The notes under the pieces are model-generated. The model was not told the DNA's origin, ran no database searches, and worked only from the letters and a program-made list of their open reading frames with translations. Below are positions 42,277 to 49,246 of a DNA stretch of 61,545 bases, piece by piece (the stretch's first letter is position 1; the number at the start of each line of letters is the position of its first letter). Both the position numbers and the translations under genes were made by a program. The stretch is from JAATGA01 sp047605605 (GTDB taxonomy: Bacteria > Pseudomonadota > Alphaproteobacteria > Rhodobacterales > Rhodobacteraceae): the NCBI GenBank assembly GCA_047605605.1, contig JASGFG010000009.1, positions 1 through 61,545 of the forward strand, written 5' to 3'.

Positions 42277-42903
42277 TCAACCGTTCATTCTGATGCCATC
42301 CCATACATGCCAAAGTGCAGCGACGAGTGCCTGCGGGTTTCGGCACGGTCTATCATCACAAACGACGCGCTCCACCTCCTCGCGCGCCGCCGCCCCTGCC
42401 CGTCCCAGCCATTCCTGCAACGATTGAAGTTCACGCACCGCATCATCTTCCCGCTCGATATCGGTGCGATCATCAGGTGCGGGCGTGGATGCATCGGCAG
42501 AAAGAGAATCTACCGGCAACAGCAATCGCAAACACTGCGGGTGCCTGGCCGGGGCGCCCATTGCCCTGTCAAACGCAACGACGACACGCCGGGTATGGCA
42601 GATCGCGTCCCATAGCGCAGCGCGATCATTACGCGCCGCTATAGCCAGCGCCATAGCCCCACCCGCTTCGCAGCCCCACCAGGGATCGCGCATTTCCCGA
42701 AACATCGCGCGAGGCAAACCCCAGCGGCGGCAACGGGCCTTCAGCGATTCCGTCATCGGATCACGGTTTGTGGCGCTGCGGCGCACCCTTCCATTACCTT
42801 CCCGCCGGGGAACTTCTGCCAGAACCGGCAAAGCGCCATTGATCACGCTGGCTTCATTCCTTGCGCGCCTGCGCGCGGCTTTGCTTCCCTTGCTTTTTCC
42901 CAT
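42277..42903 (-). CDS. 208-residue phage protein of unknown function
   Basis: Basic N-terminus (GKSKGSKAARRRARNEAS), a central WGLPRAMFREMRDPWWGCEAG stretch (in parts), and an acidic tail with REDDAVRELQSLQEWLGRAG. Not recognised. AAGGGGCAGG precedes ATG 42903. The start overlaps the stop of the preceding 68-residue gene (TGATG). Position after the initiator-like gene would fit an early or late-control protein, but this is a guess. Confidence 0.65.
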   Translation of the reverse strand: MGKSKGSKAARRRARNEASVINGALPVLAEVPRREGNGRVRRSATNRDPMTESLKARCRRWGLPRAMFREMRDPWWGCEAGGAMALAIAARNDRAALWDAICHTRRVVVAFDRAMGAPARHPQCLRLLLPVDSLSADASTPAPDDRTDIEREDDAVRELQSLQEWLGRAGAAAREEVERVVCDDRPCRNPQALVAALWHVWDGIRMNG

Positions 42904-43109
42904 CACCTGCCCCTTCCATAGCGTTCTTCGGCGATGTTGATCACCGCTTGCCTTACCCATTCGTCGTGGACTGTCGCCGGGTCGATGACGAGGAGACCTC
43001 GTTCTCGCCACATCCGGCGAAAGACCTCGGCATTTCTTTCTTCGGCGGCGCGGCCGGTCAGGGGATTGCCGTTGGCGCGATTGTAGATTGCGCTGATCAA
43101 CCGCGTCAC
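42903..43109 (-). CDS. 68-residue phage protein of unknown function
   Basis: Small protein starting MTRLISAIYNRANGNPLTG and ending EERYGRGR. It contains ERNAEVFRRMWRERGLLVID, a pattern of two short helices. It overlaps the initiator-like gene by four bases (ATGA) and the next gene by one. Function unknown. Confidence 0.65.
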   Translation of the reverse strand: MTRLISAIYNRANGNPLTGRAAEERNAEVFRRMWRERGLLVIDPATVHDEWVRQAVINIAEERYGRGR

Positions 43110-43978
43110 CGAATGCCCCTTGCCGCCAAACGCTCGACAGTCACCAGTCCGGCCGCAACCATCGCAGCAGGATCGCTAGCCCCGATCAGACTGGGAGGAA
43201 TGAACCCGTCCCCGTTGACCAGTTCCGCTTTCCACCGCAGCACCTCTGCCTTTCCGGCCCTCGGTTGGGCTTTCGCCGCAATCGGATTGACCATGAACCC
43301 GTCGAGGGCTTGGGGGGTGGCTGGCGGTTCGGGATGCTGGCGACGCGATGCGGCGGCCCGGTCCAGCACCTCGGAAGGCGTCAGCCGTTCCAGCCACCCG
43401 GCGATGTGCCGTCGCCCCCTCGAACCGTCCCAGGATCTGGGCACCGGGCCTCCGATGCCAACCGCCGTGGCCAGCTCGGCGATGAACCGATCCAGATCGA
43501 AATCATCCGCCACCGCCAATGGTGGTGGTTTAAGGACGGTTGTTTGACGGTTTATGTGCGGCTCCCGCACACTTTGCTGTGCGGCTCCCGCACATGGCAT
43601 GTGCGGCTGGCGCACATGTGCGGCTCCCGCACATGTGGTTTCCTGGGGCAATTCTTCCGGCTCTTCCGGCACGGGTTCGGGCGGCCGCACCAGTTCCAGA
43701 GCGGCCAGCGCCTTCATGTTGATCCGGTATTCGACAGTATAGCCGTTGGACCGCGAGCGGGTGCCGGTTTCCACGATCAGCCCATCATTCAGGAGGGCCA
43801 CAACCGCGTCCTGCACCGTGCGGCGCCCCATCTCCAGTTCATCGGCCATACGGGATTTACTGATCCAGATGCCGGTTCCATCATCGCTGGCGGAATCGGC
43901 CATCCTGATCAGGACAGCCTTTTTTGTAGGGCTGCCGACTCTCCTTTCGCGGACCTGCATTGTGACGGTAATGCTCAC
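43106..43978 (-). CDS. helix-turn-helix initiator-like phage protein with internal iterons
   Basis: A 290-residue protein. The N-terminal winged-helix region (SPTKKAVLIRMADSASDDG, ISKSRMADELEMGRRTVQD) resembles phage and plasmid replication-initiator HTH domains. A linker of degenerate Cys-Ala-Gly-Ala-Ala/Val-Arg-Glx-Pro-His units follows, encoded by four palindromic 17-bp repeats. The C-terminal about 140 residues hold FDLDRFIAELATAVGI and LTPSEVLDRAAASRR. An initiator gene with binding repeats inside it recalls lambda O, so a replication role is plausible (inference). GTG 43978 overlaps the preceding stop (GTGA). Confidence 0.75.
   Translation of the reverse strand: MSITVTMQVRERRVGSPTKKAVLIRMADSASDDGTGIWISKSRMADELEMGRRTVQDAVVALLNDGLIVETGTRSRSNGYTVEYRINMKALAALELVRPPEPVPEEPEELPQETTCAGAAHVRQPHMPCAGAAQQSVREPHINRQTTVLKPPPLAVADDFDLDRFIAELATAVGIGGPVPRSWDGSRGRRHIAGWLERLTPSEVLDRAAASRRQHPEPPATPQALDGFMVNPIAAKAQPRAGKAEVLRWKAELVNGDGFIPPSLIGASDPAAMVAAGLVTVERLAARGIR
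43555..43633. repeat. four 17-bp palindromic iterons inside the initiator-like gene
   Basis: TGTGCGGCTCCCGCACA occurs at 43555-43571, 43578-43594 and 43617-43633, and with CTGG in place of CTCC at 43600-43616. Arms TGTGCG and CGCACA flank a five-base centre. Centre-to-centre steps are 23, 22 and 17 bases. Candidate replication origin of the element. Confidence 0.82.
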
Positions 43979-44037
43979 GGCGCGCCCCCGATGCCCAGCG
44001 CGGCGCTGATCATGAGAGGGCTTGCAATATCACCCAT
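43975..44037 (-). CDS. possible 20-residue peptide
   Basis: Tiny frame starting MGDIASPLMISAALGIG, with GGGGAGGG upstream. It overlaps the 48-residue gene before it by eight bases and the initiator-like gene after it by three (GTGA). The chain of overlaps suggests it is translated, perhaps only to couple the two neighbours. Confidence 0.35.
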   Translation of the reverse strand: MGDIASPLMISAALGIGGAP

Positions 44038-44176
44038 TGTCCCGGCCCTCCCCTTGCGGGGCGCGGTAGCGATGGCATCGGGCGCAAAGCTGCAGGTCTG
44101 GATACAGCGGCAGGCAGATCATCCACGACTCCCACACCCACCTGTGCAGGCCGATCAGGCAAAGAATGCGGCTCAT
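44030..44176 (-). CDS. 48-residue Cys-containing phage protein
   Basis: Begins MSRILCLIGLHRWVWESWM and contains CARCHRYRAPQGEG, a CxxC pair typical of small phage proteins of the DUF1660 kind. The ATG overlaps the previous stop (ATGA), which supports a real gene in the early leftward operon. Function unknown. Confidence 0.55.
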   Translation of the reverse strand: MSRILCLIGLHRWVWESWMICLPLYPDLQLCARCHRYRAPQGEGRDNG

Positions 44177-45117
44177 GCTGCACCCCCTTCCTGCGGGGCG
44201 CGGTCAAGGGCGGCTGCCGGGGCTGGGGACAAATCCGCCTCGCCCCATCCATCGGAAAGCCCAGACCAGTGTCCCCGCTGAATACCTTCGGCAACCGTGT
44301 ATTTGTGCGTTGTCAGATCTGGCCCAAGATCAATTGAGACAACGACAAGATTTACACCGACCCACTCGCCCGCGTTCTCGTAGCTTGACGATACCACCAC
44401 ATCCGCGCCCGGCAGAAACCGTGGGTTCACCGCCCCGGCCTGTGCGGCAAGGGCTTCGGCGGCGTCGGCGAAGATACCTGGGATGGCGCGCTTCAGGTGC
44501 CGCGCAGCCAGTAGACCGCCATCGCACCGACCCGCCGCCATGTCGTCTGCCATCATTTCCAGGCGGTGGCGGGCCATCGAGATGCCAGTGCTGTAGCCCT
44601 CAATCCGATCAGCGGCGGCGATGTATTTATCCTGCGATGCTTCCCAGCCCGCGATGGCCTTGTCGCGCTGTTCGGTCAGCCGCTCCACCTCCGCCGTCAG
44701 CCGCGCTATCTCCGCGTCGGCGGGGGGGTGGGCGTAATGAGGCGTGACCGTAACGTGGTAGCCCAAGCTGCGCAGCTTCTCGCAATGATCGTCAGCGGCC
44801 TGTTTCTTGCGATACAGGGCTGATCCGCCCGGCGCGGTTTTGAACCCCGGCGCAATTTCGCCCCGCCAGTCTACGTCCCACGCCACCGGCACCGCCTCCA
44901 CGGGGGCGGGCTGGGCGGCGATCAGCGCCAGCAGCACGGCACGGATATCCTCTCCGAGCAGTTCGGCAGGGCCTTCGGCCGACGGCATGATCATGATCAG
45001 ATCCGCACCCAGTCCCATTGCGGCACGCTGGGCGCTGCGGGCATCACGGGCAGCGAGGTATTTCTGCAAGCGTGTGATGGCGTCGGGAAGCCTGTCCTTG
45101 GCAACGGCGTCGTTCAT
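44173..45117 (-). CDS. 314-residue phage protein with central coiled coil
   Basis: Not recognised as an enzyme. Residues about 140-170 form a heptad-like coiled coil (EIARLTAEVERLTEQRDKA). The N-terminus resembles a helical scaffold (ITRLQKYLAARDARSAQRA) and the C-terminal about 75 residues look globular (NLVVVSIDLGPDLTTHKYTV). The layout recalls Ea22-like early phage proteins. ATG 45117 overlaps the preceding gene by four bases. Function unknown. Confidence 0.65.
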   Translation of the reverse strand: MNDAVAKDRLPDAITRLQKYLAARDARSAQRAAMGLGADLIMIMPSAEGPAELLGEDIRAVLLALIAAQPAPVEAVPVAWDVDWRGEIAPGFKTAPGGSALYRKKQAADDHCEKLRSLGYHVTVTPHYAHPPADAEIARLTAEVERLTEQRDKAIAGWEASQDKYIAAADRIEGYSTGISMARHRLEMMADDMAAGRCDGGLLAARHLKRAIPGIFADAAEALAAQAGAVNPRFLPGADVVVSSSYENAGEWVGVNLVVVSIDLGPDLTTHKYTVAEGIQRGHWSGLSDGWGEADLSPAPAAALDRAPQEGGAA

Positions 45118-45359
45118 TTTCCGACCTCCCCACGGGGGCGGAATATCCGGTGCCCGCGCTGGAGCCACCATTGCCAGCCCTTGGCCCTCATGATCCGTTG
45201 GGCGGCGAACTGGCTGATCCCTAAGGCTTCACCCACACAGCCGGCCGAATAGCCCTGTTTTCCGGCGGTGACGGCCCAATCCGCCCTTTCGTCCAACAGG
45301 GGTTGCGGTGTCCATTTGGTCATCCGGCCGCGCAGATGTTCGGGGGCGGTCAAGGTCAT
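45114..45359 (-). CDS. 81-residue small phage protein with HTH-like segment
   Basis: Starts MTLTAPEHLRGRMTKWTPQ. A possible DNA-binding helix-turn-helix is WAVTAGKQGYSAGCVGEAL followed by GISQFAAQRIMRAKGW. The tail is basic. It is the first clear gene of the leftward early operon. Just upstream on the same strand is a 30-codon frame without a start codon that ends on this ATG (ATGA). It may be the tail of a lost gene. Confidence 0.6.
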   Translation of the reverse strand: MTLTAPEHLRGRMTKWTPQPLLDERADWAVTAGKQGYSAGCVGEALGISQFAAQRIMRAKGWQWWLQRGHRIFRPRGEVGK

Positions 45360-45676
45360 GCCACCACCCCCGCGCTGAAGAAATCGGCCTGCGTGGCCTC
45401 GGCCTCGCGCAGGAACGTGGCGGCGCTGGCGGCATACCGAAGGCCCGGTCAATGGGAGCGGCTAGAAGTGGGGATCGGTCAGTAACGCGCGGTCGAGGAT
45501 AACCGCAGAAGCCCCTCAACCTCTGACAGCCGGGAAAGACCGGCACCTGAACAGCGCAGCGGGAACACGTCCTGTCCCCAGCGTGAGGGCCGATCCTCCC
45601 CGGCTCAAGCAACAGCGCAACACCGCGGGCGTGACAGCCGGGAGAGACCGGCACCCGTAAACCAGAGAGGGAACCC
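45360..45676. other. divergent early control region without a gene
   Basis: A 317-base gap separates the leftward and rightward early operons. It holds a start-less leftward frame (about 45358-45450), then two near-identical 24-base direct repeats, and the ribosome-binding site AGAGAGGGAACCC of the rightward operon. No convincing -35/-10 pair was found. Confidence 0.5.
45524..45655 (+). repeat. 24-bp direct repeat upstream of the rightward early operon
   Basis: TGACAGCCGGGAAAGACCGG followed by CACC at 45524-45547 recurs at 45632-45655 with one change (A to G). Each copy can fold as GCCGG-loop-CCGGC. Spacing is 108 bases; the second copy lies 21 bases before ATG 45677. They may be operators or leader-RNA hairpins. 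Confidence 0.7.
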
Positions 45677-45901
45677 ATGTCGGAACGTCTCACCATCCAT
45701 CTTCGCAAGCTCCAACGGGGATATGCAGCGCATTTCAACGACGAGATGAGGCATTCGCCGTTCGACACCGGCGACGAATATGCGGCCGTAACGCCGGAAG
45801 ACCTGCGTGACGTGGTGCGCGCGGAAGCGCTCCGGCGGGTGGATGCGGCGCTGGATCGCCTGATCGCATTCAAGGATAGCGACGAGGTGCGCTCGAAATG
45901 A
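45677..45901 (+). CDS. 74-residue phage protein
   Basis: Starts MSERLTIHLRKLQRGYAAH and ends with a helix VRAEALRRVDAALDRLIAF. AGAGAGGG precedes the ATG. It overlaps the DUF2312 gene (ATGA). First gene of the rightward early operon; function unknown. Confidence 0.65.
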   Translation: MSERLTIHLRKLQRGYAAHFNDEMRHSPFDTGDEYAAVTPEDLRDVVRAEALRRVDAALDRLIAFKDSDEVRSK

Positions 45902-46152
45902 CCGAACCCACCGACGCCTATTCCGTCACCGCCGACGAGCTGCGCCAGTTCATCGAACGGGCCGAACAACTGGCGGCCGAAAAGCGCGACATTGCCGAGC
46001 AGGAAAAGGATCTGTTCGCCGAAGCGAAGGGCCGCGGCTACGACACGAAGGTGATGAAAAAGATCATCGCCCAGCGCAAGCGCAAGGCCGACGACATCGC
46101 CGAGGAAGAGGCGATCTTCGAGATATATAAATCGGCCCTGGGAATGGACTGA
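45898..46152 (+). CDS. DUF2312/GapR-like nucleoid protein
   Basis: An 84-residue protein with the family pattern ELRQFIERAEQLAAEKRDIA, LFAEAKGRGYDTKVMKKIIA and EEEAIFEIYKSALGM. The family includes GapR, which binds overtwisted DNA ahead of replication and transcription complexes. The phage copy may serve phage DNA replication (inference). Confidence 0.85.
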   Translation: MTEPTDAYSVTADELRQFIERAEQLAAEKRDIAEQEKDLFAEAKGRGYDTKVMKKIIAQRKRKADDIAEEEAIFEIYKSALGMD

Positions 46153-46158
46153 TCGGCG

Positions 46159-46557
46159 ATGACGATGCGGATCAGCGCCGAGGAAGCCCGGAAGATGTTG
46201 ACGGATGCCAGCCTGAACGGCGGCAACCGCCGAGTGGCGGGCGCCCGGCCCTGCGTCGTCGCTGGCATCAAGTTCCACAGCCGCCGCGAGGCAAGGTTCT
46301 GGCTTTTCCTGATGGAAGATCAGCGCTTGGGCCGGATCACCGACCTGAAGCGGCAGGTCAAAGTGCCGCTTCTGGGCCGCGATGGCCCGATCCTGACGCC
46401 TACCGGGAAACCGGCACACTATGTCGCGGACTTCACCTTTACCGAGGTCGGCACCGGCGCGCATGTCGTGGCCGATGCCAAGGGCCACCCCACCGAAATC
46501 TATCTGCTCAAGCGCGCGATCCTCGCGGCGCAGGGCATCGTCATACGGGAGTTGTGA
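46159..46557 (+). CDS. DUF1064 phage protein, PD-(D/E)XK nuclease-like
   Basis: A 132-residue protein. IKFHSRREARFWLFLMEDQR, YVADFTFTEV and HVVADAKGHPTEIYLLKR give the Glu, Asp and Asp-x-Lys pattern of a restriction-endonuclease-like fold, as in DUF1064 phage proteins. It may process recombination intermediates; activity is unproven. Confidence 0.78.
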   Translation: MTMRISAEEARKMLTDASLNGGNRRVAGARPCVVAGIKFHSRREARFWLFLMEDQRLGRITDLKRQVKVPLLGRDGPILTPTGKPAHYVADFTFTEVGTGAHVVADAKGHPTEIYLLKRAILAAQGIVIREL

Positions 46558-46860
46558 ATGTCTCTGGGTCCGATGATCTGCGAAGAGGTGGCGGCCGACG
46601 ATCATGCCGTCGACGCCTTCGCAATGTCGATGAAGGCGAAGATGGCGGCCGGCCGCGCCAAGGGCCGAGGCGGATGGCGCGATCCGGCGCGGTGCAGCAT
46701 CGCGTCGCTGGAGGCGATGTTCTGCGATCACCTGGGCAAGACGAACCCCGGCAATTACGTCGATCTGGCGATCATCGCCATGATGATCCACCTGCGCCAG
46801 CAGTGGGGCGGCGTGGCACCGGCCGCGCCCAGCGCGTCGGGCAACACGGACGAGGGGTAA
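46558..46860 (+). CDS. small phage protein resembling the DUF550 N-terminal region
   Basis: A 100-residue protein containing FAMSMKAKMAAGRAKGRGGW and DPARCSIASLEAMFCDHLGK, a pattern shared with phage proteins annotated as dATP/dGTP diphosphohydrolase N-terminal (DUF550) regions. The enzyme part is absent, so activity is doubtful. Starts on the base after the previous stop. Confidence 0.65.
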   Translation: MSLGPMICEEVAADDHAVDAFAMSMKAKMAAGRAKGRGGWRDPARCSIASLEAMFCDHLGKTNPGNYVDLAIIAMMIHLRQQWGGVAPAAPSASGNTDEG

Positions 46861-46866
46861 GCCCCA

Positions 46867-47022
46867 ATGACGCGGGTCGCCTTGATCATCTGGCGCTGGT
46901 TCTGGACCAGTGCGGCATATCTGTTCTGCGCCATGGCGATCGTGCCCGTGGCGCTGGCGGCCGCGTGCCAGATGATCGGCGGCGGTATCCCTGACGAAAG
47001 GGGCGACGATCATGAGCTTTGA
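46867..47022 (+). CDS. 51-residue membrane peptide
   Basis: Starts MTRVALIIWRWFWTSAAYL with one long hydrophobic segment (about residues 5-37) and an acidic tail ERGDDHEL. It begins six bases after the preceding stop and overlaps the PrtN-like gene by 11 bases. A small phage membrane protein of unknown role. Confidence 0.5.
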   Translation: MTRVALIIWRWFWTSAAYLFCAMAIVPVALAAACQMIGGGIPDERGDDHEL

Positions 47023-47287
47023 ACCGCGGATAAGCACGATCTGGCTGCTCATGGGGCAATACGGCAGCCTGCCCGTTATCCCTATCGAGCGCGTCGCCGA
47101 GGACCATTTCCGCATGTCGGCCCCGAAACTGCTAGAGCGCATCAGCCGGGGAGAAATCAAGCTGCCGGTGGTGCGCATGTCGGATTCGCAGAAGGCCGCG
47201 AAGGGCGTGCATCTGTCTGACCTGGCCGACTACATCGACGCCCAGGCAGAAAAGGCGCGGCGTGAAACAAAATCGCTAACGCTATGA
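47012..47287 (+). CDS. pyocin activator PrtN-like protein
   Basis: A 91-residue protein. TIWLLMGQYGSLPVIPIERV and KLPVVRMSDSQKAAKGVHLS followed by DLADYID match the PrtN family. PrtN activates pyocin genes in Pseudomonas; here it may act as a positive regulator of the element or as a excisionase-like DNA-binding protein (inference). It converges on, and overlaps by six bases, the deaminase gene. Confidence 0.85.
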   Translation: MSFEPRISTIWLLMGQYGSLPVIPIERVAEDHFRMSAPKLLERISRGEIKLPVVRMSDSQKAAKGVHLSDLADYIDAQAEKARRETKSLTL

Positions 47288-48850
47288 GGGAAGTCGTTGA
47301 AATATAGTCTTTACCAATTCTATTTGAGGTATCAAATCTTTCAATGCATTGGCCTCGGCATATGTGTGCGTCCACATCTTATCCTCAATCATCGGTAGAG
47401 GCTCATCATAGTGCCATTTTTTTATCTTGTTATTGTCATCTCTCCTCTTTTTGGGTTTCTCGAAAATATCTCGAAAGCGTCTTGGTGAAATCCCCACGAA
47501 ATGCTGAACCAGAACTTTTCCTTCCACTCGCACACCAGCTGAAAGGGCGTCGCTACTCAGATCGAACGCCCTGCTTTTCAAATACGGCTCAATATATACG
47601 ATCCTATCCAAACCTGCCGCGACTAAATGTTTCGCACAATTGTGACAAGGAAAGGTGGTAACATAAATTGTTGCACCTTTTGTCGACAAACCCAGCCGCG
47701 CCGCGTCAGCTAATGCTGACATCTCAGCATGCGCCATGCGACCAAACTCGGTTAAATCAGACACGAGCGTGTCTTTCATGATCTTGCCGAACTCTGGATC
47801 TGAAAGCACTTCCTTAGGGTCCATCTTAACTTTCTGATGCTTCGCCAAAGCATATACAAAATCTGCAATTATCTTGCTGGTTTCGAGTTTATTTGCCTCG
47901 ATGCCTCTCTCAATATCTCTCTGAGGCGATTTATCATCGCACCAATAGTTGCCCCCGCCGGGGCGCGGCACTTCGTTGCAGCCTATCGAGATGATGTCGC
48001 CGGTTTCATTGAGTATCGCAGCGCCAACCTGCCTACTCAAATCCAAGGTTCTTAGAGATGCCGCCTTCGCGAAATACGACCCGAGTTCGTCGCGGGTTGG
48101 ACTAATGTAGTTTGATCCAAAGAACGCCTGCATGAAGCGCTCTGTTTGCTTTGCAACCTCTGTGACACTTCCTCCGATAAACACATCGGCTGAGTGGTAG
48201 GCGTTAATGAGCCTCTGTCCAAACTTTATATTTACCTCCTCGCGATCCCGCGCCACCAGTCGACGCGACTCTTCCCCAATCTCATCCCGCCCCATTGCAG
48301 GATCATCGCGACTTATCATACTAGCGACAGACTCGAGCTGCTCCGCCTCAGATACCACTACGGAAACTTGTATGAATTTTCGACCATATACTCTCCTAAG
48401 AATATCAATTTCATGCGGCCTCTTCAGTTGTCTTATGATGTATGCTCGGCCCGGCACTTGAGCCAAGTTCAACCAATCCGGGCTGACACCTGACGCCTTA
48501 TTCAATTCCCTGCGCGTAGAAATGATCTTTCCTATGGCTATTTTTGCAAGAAAATCGGCGGTTCCAGACGCTTCAACCACCTTATTCATGACTTCTATTT
48601 TTTGATTTACATTCGCCATGATCTGCGATTTAAGCTCTGGGATAGCCTCTTTTACGTCATTCGTTATGTGAATGATCGTTGACACATACTTTACCTTAAG
48701 AAGCTCCGCGACCAAGCACTCCTGCACAGCGTCGATGTTGCAACCCAGCGGCCCCACCAAGCCAAACACCAGTTCAGGAGATGCGCTCTCTCGCGTTTCC
48801 CTGGGAAGGGGCATGTCGCCAACGGGTGATGACTTGTCGCTTTCGTCCAT
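47282..48850 (-). CDS. AvcD-type anti-phage dCTP/CMP deaminase
   Basis: A 522-residue protein. The N-terminal about 260 residues form a P-loop-NTPase-like domain (ELVFGLVGPLGCNIDAVQ, with VSVVVSEAEQLESVASMI later). The C-terminal part is a zinc cytidine/deoxycytidylate deaminase: FGRMAHAEMSALADAA (His-Ala-Glu, about residue 373) and TTFPCHNCAKHLVAAGLDR (Cys-x-x-Cys). This architecture matches AvcD, which depletes deoxycytidine nucleotides during phage infection. AGGAGG precedes ATG 48850. The region is clearly more AT-rich than its neighbours, a sign of separate acquisition. Confidence 0.85.
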   Translation of the reverse strand: MDESDKSSPVGDMPLPRETRESASPELVFGLVGPLGCNIDAVQECLVAELLKVKYVSTIIHITNDVKEAIPELKSQIMANVNQKIEVMNKVVEASGTADFLAKIAIGKIISTRRELNKASGVSPDWLNLAQVPGRAYIIRQLKRPHEIDILRRVYGRKFIQVSVVVSEAEQLESVASMISRDDPAMGRDEIGEESRRLVARDREEVNIKFGQRLINAYHSADVFIGGSVTEVAKQTERFMQAFFGSNYISPTRDELGSYFAKAASLRTLDLSRQVGAAILNETGDIISIGCNEVPRPGGGNYWCDDKSPQRDIERGIEANKLETSKIIADFVYALAKHQKVKMDPKEVLSDPEFGKIMKDTLVSDLTEFGRMAHAEMSALADAARLGLSTKGATIYVTTFPCHNCAKHLVAAGLDRIVYIEPYLKSRAFDLSSDALSAGVRVEGKVLVQHFVGISPRRFRDIFEKPKKRRDDNNKIKKWHYDEPLPMIEDKMWTHTYAEANALKDLIPQIELVKTIFQRLPS

Positions 48851-48938
48851 GCCCAACCTCCTAGATGTGCAAGGCGAATCAAGCCGAAAACTTGAACGAT
48901 TGCAACTTCTACACCAGTGCCTAGTGCTTACTAGTGAC

Positions 48939-48967
48939 TTGCACATTTTTGCATTCACTGGTTAGAT
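48939..48967 (+). promoter_or_regulatory. candidate promoter of the 60-residue gene
   Basis: TTGCAC (48939-48944), 17 bases, TTAGAT (48962-48967), 30 bases before ATG 48998. The spacer between the deaminase and this gene also holds a CCAGTG/CACTGG inverted repeat (48914-48919 and 48956-48961) and two CTAGTG direct repeats. Confidence 0.5.
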
Positions 48968-48997
48968 TGGACTACCATATTTTGTGGAGGGGACACC

Positions 48998-49180
48998 ATG
49001 ACACGAAAATCCGTTGTTTCTCACGGGGCCGTCGAGCAGCCAGCGGAACTCGAATTTATGGAGATCTTGGCAGAGTCGAACCGCCTGTTCGAACAGCAAC
49101 CAGAACAGTTAAAGAAGGCATCGGCTTCCTATTTTGCCCCCATGGAAGATGACAAAAAGCCTTGGGAAACATACATTTAG
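48998..49180 (+). CDS. 60-residue hypothetical protein divergent from the deaminase
   Basis: Acidic small protein starting MTRKSVVSHGAVEQPAELE and ending DDKKPWETYI. A strong TGGAGGGG site precedes the ATG, and a terminator follows, so it is an independent transcript. No family recognised. It lies head to head with the deaminase gene across a 147-base spacer and could belong to the same cargo module. Confidence 0.65.
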   Translation: MTRKSVVSHGAVEQPAELEFMEILAESNRLFEQQPEQLKKASASYFAPMEDDKKPWETYI

Positions 49181-49210
49181 GTCGCACTGAGACACTATAA
49201 GCCACTCGAA

Positions 49211-49240
49211 AGGCCGCCATGTGGCGGCCTCTTCCGTTTC
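49211..49240. terminator. terminator between the 60-residue gene and integrase
   Basis: AGGCCGCC (49211-49218) and GGCGGCCT (49223-49230) form a perfect 8-bp stem with a four-base loop, followed by CTTCCGTTTCTT. It lies between converging genes and may work in both directions. Confidence 0.7.
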
Positions 49241-49246
49241 TTGGGT

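Noticed and set aside
43555..43633. Possible CRISPR array
   Set aside because: Units are 17-bp palindromes with zero to six bases between them, inside a coding sequence, so they are iterons rather than repeat-spacer units.
44010..44294. 94-codon minus-strand open frame
   Set aside because: It lies out of frame with the coupled 48-residue and 314-residue genes and is Pro/Arg-rich without features.
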